Assembly (NCBI RefSeq): GCF_002911015.1
Contig: NZ_KZ626872.1
Coordinates: 22,588 to 86,587 of the forward strand
DNA: 64,000 nt
Direction: 5' to 3'
Origin: Streptomyces populi
GTDB taxonomy: Bacteria > Actinomycetota > Actinomycetes > Streptomycetales > Streptomycetaceae
Shown here: positions 59,705-64,000 of the stretch, piece by piece
Layout: every line of letters starts with the position of its first letter
How positions within the stretch are numbered: the first letter of the stretch is position 1
Notes under the pieces: generated by a model
The model's database searches: none
What the model saw: only the letters and a program-made list of their open reading frames with translations
What the model was told of the DNA's origin: nothing
Program-made: the position numbers and the translations under genes

Positions 59705-60612
59705 GGCCCCGCCCCCAGCAGCTCACCGGGCAGCGCCACCCGCACCGACCCGTCCTCCTCCAGCAGCGGTACGGGTTCCAGGTGGCCCTCCTCGCCCCGG
59801 CCCGCCCTGCGCACGTCGAACGCAGCGCCGCAGCCCGCGCACCGCAGCAGCTCGCCGTCCAGGACCGCCGGAGCGAGGCCCGCCGCGCACAGCGGGCAGC
59901 GGTCGCGGTAGGCGTACAACTGCCCCGGCAGACGGACCAGCAGCAGGGCGCGGCCGCCGACCTCGGTGACCCCGGTGGCCCGCTCGCCCGTCGGCAGCGC
60001 GTGGCGGCCGAGTTCGTACCAGCGCGCCGCCGCGCCGGGTTCCCCGGCCGGCGCCGCCCCGCCCGGAGCGTCGTCCGGGCGGTGCGGCAGGATCTGGAGC
60101 AGGGCGGGCTGCGGGTTCCCGTCGGTCGTGCCCTCGACCTCGATGCGCGCGACCTCGGGGGCGATCCGGGCGACCGCCTCCTCGATGGTCCAGCGCACGG
60201 TCTGGGTGGAGGAGGGGCAGCCGTCGCAGCTGCCGCGCAGCCTGAGGCGCAGCGTCGGACCGTCGGCCGCCTCCAGGTCGAGCCCGGTCACCTCGACGTC
60301 GCCCGCGTGAGAGCCGAGGTAGGGGCGGACCTTGTCGAGGGCCCGGCCCACCCGGGTCGCGGTGTCCTCGGGGTGCAGATCGTGCAGGATCAGCAGATCG
60401 CTGACGAGCTCGTCGGCGGTGAGGACGGCGAGGGGATCCGCGCCGTCCGGGGCGGAGCGCAGCAGGCGTACGGTCCGGGCCAGGCCCTCGCCGTAGAACT
60501 CCATGAGGCAGCGCACCAGTTCGTCCGCGACGTCGCGCGCCTCCGGTCCCGCCCGCTGCGCCAGCTCGTCGAGCAGCGCGCCTATCCGCTCGCCCGTCTC
60601 CTGTCCGGCCAT
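59701..60612 (-). CDS. NifU/Rieske-like fusion protein of the hydrogenase locus
   Basis: 303-residue protein. Helical N-terminus (1-95), a NifU C-terminal-type domain with the scaffold pair C129/C132 (GSCDGCPSST), and a C-terminal Rieske-like fold (about 195-290). Its metal motif is CPLC (C239, C242) plus CAGC (C258, C261): four Cys, where true Rieske domains use two Cys and two His. So the cofactor is probably a Cys4 [2Fe-2S], rubredoxin-like or zinc site. Likely the redox partner or Fe-S donor of HhyS/HhyL. ATG at 60612 with GAAAGG. Confidence 0.85.
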   Translation of the reverse strand: MAGQETGERIGALLDELAQRAGPEARDVADELVRCLMEFYGEGLARTVRLLRSAPDGADPLAVLTADELVSDLLILHDLHPEDTATRVGRALDKVRPYLGSHAGDVEVTGLDLEAADGPTLRLRLRGSCDGCPSSTQTVRWTIEEAVARIAPEVARIEVEGTTDGNPQPALLQILPHRPDDAPGGAAPAGEPGAAARWYELGRHALPTGERATGVTEVGGRALLLVRLPGQLYAYRDRCPLCAAGLAPAVLDGELLRCAGCGAAFDVRRAGRGEEGHLEPVPLLEEDGSVRVALPGELLGAGP

Positions 60613-60644
60613 CGGCAAGCCTTTCTCCTGAGGCTCCTGAGGAA

Positions 60645-60710
60645 GGTCGCATCGCGAGGAGGTCGGATCGCGATGAGTGTCGGGTCGCGAGGGACGTCGG
60701 GTCCCGGGAG
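60645..60710. repeat. degenerate 16-bp tandem repeat between hhyL and the NifU-like gene
   Basis: GGTCGCATCGCGAGGA (60645-60660), GGTCGGATCGCGATGA (60661-60676), TGTCGGGTCGCGAGGGA (60678-60694) and a weaker fourth copy to 60710. Fills the only sizeable gap in the operon. Could be an RNA-processing or translation-tuning element. Confidence 0.6.
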
Positions 60711-60712
60711 GG

Positions 60713-62494
60713 TCAGCCGGCCAGTCCGCTCAGCCCCGTCGGCATGTGCGTCTCCTCCACGGTCCGCCCGCCGCCGACGTACATGTGCACACCGCACGGC
60801 AGACACGGGTCGAAGCTGCGGACGGCCCGCATGATGTCGATGCCCTTGAAGTTCTCGGGCGGGTTCTCCTCGAAGATGGGGGTGTTCTGCACCGCGTCCT
60901 CGTAGGGGCCCGGTGTGCCGTAGGAGTCGCGCACACTGCCGTTCCACGGGGTCGGCGGGTACGGGTGGTAGTTGGCGATCTTGCCGTCCCGGATCACCAT
61001 GTGGTGGGAGAGCACACCCCGGACCGCCTCGGTGAAGCCGCAGCCGATCGACTCGTCCGGCACGTCGAACTTCTCCCAGGTCTGGGTGCGTCCGGCGCGC
61101 ACCTCCTCCATCGCCTGCTCGGCGAAGTACAGGGCGGCCGCGGCGGCGTACGCCTGGAAGTAGGTGCGGGCCCGGTTGCGTTCGAGGGCGTTGCTCCACT
61201 GCGGGATCTTCCACTCCAGCGCCATCTCCGGCTTGGTCATCGTGCGCGGCAGGTTGATCTGCACGCTGTGCCCGGTGGCCTTGACGTAACCGATGTCGAC
61301 GAGTCCGGACAGCGCCGTGGACCACAGCCGGGCGATCGGGCCGCCGCCGGTGTCCAGCGCCAGGTGGTCGGTGCCGTCGAACCAGCGCGGGGACATGACC
61401 CAGCTGTACTTGTCGTCGAAGTCCCGCTTCTGCGGGGCCGGGATGGTGTGCTGGTTCCACGGGTGCCGCTCGTCGACGGGATTGCCCAGCGGGTCCCGCT
61501 CGACGAACTTCTCCATGCCCGACCAGTCCTCGTAGTACGAACTGCCCAGCAGGATGCGGATGCCGAGGTTGATGTCGACGAGGCTGTTGGTGACCAGCTT
61601 GCCGTCCACGATGACACCCGGGGTGACGAACATGCGCCGGCCCCAGTCCTCCATGCCGGCGTACTGGAAGTCGCAGTGCTCGGGGTCGTTCAGCGCGCCC
61701 CAGCAGCCCAGCAGCACCCGGCGCCGGCCCACGTCCTCGTACCCGGGCAGGGCCTCGTAGAAGAAGTCGAAGAGGTCGTCGTGGAGCGGGACGACCCGCT
61801 TCATGAACTCCACGTAGCGGGTGAGCCGGGTCAGGTAGTCGGTGAAGAGCTGCACGGTCGCGACCGTGCCGACGCCGCCCGGGTAGAGCGTGGAGGGGTG
61901 CACGTGGCGGCCCTCCATCAGGCAGAACATCTCCCGCGTGTAGCGGCTGACCTGGAGCGCCTCACGGTAGAACTCGCCCTCCAGCGGGTTGAGCGAGCGC
62001 ATGATGTCCGCGATGGTGCGGTAGCCGTGGTCGGCCGCGTGCGGGGCCTCGGTGCGCTCGGCCTGTTCCAGCACACCGGGGTTGGTCTCGCGGACCATCT
62101 TCTCGCAGTAGTCCACGCCGACCAGGTTCTCCTGGAAGATGTTGTGGTCGAACATGTACTCCGCGGCCTCGCCGAGGTTGATGATCCACTCCCCGAGGTG
62201 CGGGGGTGTCACGCCGTACGCCATGTTCTGGGTGTAGACCGAGCAGGTGGCGTGGTTGTCGCCGCAGATGCCGCAGATCCGGCTGGTGATGAAGTGCGCG
62301 TCGCGCGGGTCCTTGCCGCGCATGAACACGCTGTAGCCGCGGAAGACGGACGAGGTGCTGTAGCACTCCGCCACCCGCTTCGCCTTGAAATCGATCTTGG
62401 TGTGGATGCCGAGGCTGCCCACGATGCGGGTGATCGGGTCCCACGACATCTCCGTGAGGCCCTCACCGGCCGGCCTGTTCGTCGCCGTCGCCAT
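60713..62494 (-). CDS. hhyL: [NiFe]-hydrogenase large subunit, group 1h
   Basis: 593-residue large subunit. N-terminal L1 RICGICGDNHATC (C74, C77) and C-terminal L2 DPCLPCGVH (C564, C567, H570) bind Ni and Fe. Twenty-three residues follow His570 and are removed by the maturation protease. The sequence (L1 with GDNHATCSVY, L2 with CLPCGVH) fits the high-affinity, O2-tolerant actinobacterial type. ATG at 62494, 50 bases after hhyS. Confidence 0.96.
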   Translation of the reverse strand: MATATNRPAGEGLTEMSWDPITRIVGSLGIHTKIDFKAKRVAECYSTSSVFRGYSVFMRGKDPRDAHFITSRICGICGDNHATCSVYTQNMAYGVTPPHLGEWIINLGEAAEYMFDHNIFQENLVGVDYCEKMVRETNPGVLEQAERTEAPHAADHGYRTIADIMRSLNPLEGEFYREALQVSRYTREMFCLMEGRHVHPSTLYPGGVGTVATVQLFTDYLTRLTRYVEFMKRVVPLHDDLFDFFYEALPGYEDVGRRRVLLGCWGALNDPEHCDFQYAGMEDWGRRMFVTPGVIVDGKLVTNSLVDINLGIRILLGSSYYEDWSGMEKFVERDPLGNPVDERHPWNQHTIPAPQKRDFDDKYSWVMSPRWFDGTDHLALDTGGGPIARLWSTALSGLVDIGYVKATGHSVQINLPRTMTKPEMALEWKIPQWSNALERNRARTYFQAYAAAAALYFAEQAMEEVRAGRTQTWEKFDVPDESIGCGFTEAVRGVLSHHMVIRDGKIANYHPYPPTPWNGSVRDSYGTPGPYEDAVQNTPIFEENPPENFKGIDIMRAVRSFDPCLPCGVHMYVGGGRTVEETHMPTGLSGLAG

Positions 62495-62544
62495 GGTGCC
62501 GCGCCGCCTTCCTGTCGAGTGTCCTGCTCAGCGGGTGGCCGTGG

Positions 62545-63627
<1,083 letters not shown>

Positions 63628-64000
63628 CGAGCCCTCCTGAGAATCGGCGTATTCCAGTCGTAGCCGGCCAAACAGCCTCTTCCAGGGTTACCGCCCGGAG
63701 GTGTCGGCGGTAAGTGTGAACCGGCCCTATCGCCGCGCCGCACATTGCCCGTCCCGGCCGGCGGGTGAGGGGCGCCCCTTTACCTTCGAGGCGCCTGGAG
63801 GGGAAATGTCTGCCATGTCACACCGATGTGCGGCGGGAGGGCTTCCCGGTGGGCCGGAGAGGATGAAAGGCCTGGTCGGGTGCCGGGCAGGGGGAGCGCA
63901 AGGGTCTTTTGTCAGCACGTCGCGGGACCGATTTCCCATTGAGTCAAACGTGGACATTTGGGATGGTTGTTGATGCCAAGGACATTGCGTGAGCGAGGAC
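63628..64000. other. upstream region of hhyS; possible partial plus-strand start at right edge
   Basis: No convincing gene. Two overlapping frames (63701-63973 plus, 63727-63957 minus) lack family similarity and starts. The minus-strand promoter of hhyS should lie in the first ~100 bases, but no clear -35/-10 pair is visible. At 63973 an ATG (MPRTLRERG...) runs off the right edge and may begin a divergent gene; not enough sequence to judge. Confidence 0.4.

Noticed and set aside
63701..63973. 90-codon plus frame and 76-codon minus frame in the hhyS upstream region
   Set aside because: No ribosome binding site, no domain, overlapping each other in a region expected to hold the hhyS promoter.

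Overview
The window is high-GC DNA with Streptomyces-style gene structure: many GTG/TTG starts, ATGA/GTGA stop-start overlaps, purine-rich ribosome binding sites and TANNNT -10 boxes close to start codons. The gene content (WhiJ-like XRE/DUF397 pair, MurT/GatD, actinobacterial [NiFe]-hydrogenase, tripeptidyl aminopeptidase, several PadR/TetR/XRE regulators) and the order bioABF - urease - tripeptidyl aminopeptidase - plsC - rocD - pfkA resemble, from memory, the SCO12xx region of S. coelicolor. It reads as chromosome; I see no integrase, insertion sequence, tRNA, rRNA or CRISPR array.

Layout. 0-3.7 kb: biotin genes, bioA (cut by the left edge) and bioB on the minus strand, bioF divergent. 3.8-5.6 kb: DUF397 / XRE / ATP-binding regulatory triad. 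5.6-7.3 kb: divergent LysR/LysE pair. 7.4-8.1 kb: secreted NlpC/P60 hydrolase behind a c-di-AMP (ydaO-type) riboswitch. 8.4-9.8 kb: ClpP-like protein whose catalytic His is replaced by Arg, a small partner gene, and an orphan Phd/YefM antitoxin. 10.25-14.9 kb: urease operon ureABCFGD with a GlnR-like box upstream. 15.1-20.3 kb: secreted aminopeptidase, acyltransferase, and an arginine-to-glutamate-semialdehyde module (Lrp, arginine (di)hydrolase, ornithine aminotransferase). 20.4-24.7 kb: LytTR regulator, DUF485-like protein, Na+/solute symporter and LytS-type kinase. 24.7-28.7 kb: microprotein, membrane Ser/Thr kinase and PASTA-like lipoprotein. 28.8-33.9 kb: CtaG-like protein, PfkA, GatD/MurT peptidoglycan amidation, peptide deformylase. 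34-46.2 kb: TetR/acyl-CoA dehydrogenase, TenA-like protein, aldehyde dehydrogenase, NUDIX, ATP-dependent DNA ligase, flavin reductase with XRE-cupin regulator, and a quinone-oxidoreductase/two-acyl-CoA-dehydrogenase operon. 46.4-49.2 kb: lipase-like, phosphodiester glycosidase and DUF779 genes.

49.5-63.6 kb is the highlight: an almost complete minus-strand locus for a group 1h (formerly group 5) actinobacterial uptake [NiFe]-hydrogenase. It runs hhyS-hhyL, NifU/Rieske-like fusion, DUF5947, DUF6084, an uncharacterised 478-residue protein, maturation protease, a 38-residue membrane microprotein, then hypA-B-F-C-D-E, with a PadR regulator inserted on the plus strand. This class is known for scavenging atmospheric H2 in spores and starved cells. 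The accessory proteins between the structural and hyp genes are tightly overlapped and mostly of unknown function, and are the best candidates for an undescribed system. Two nickel enzymes (urease and hydrogenase) lie within 40 kb, each with its own GTPase chaperone.
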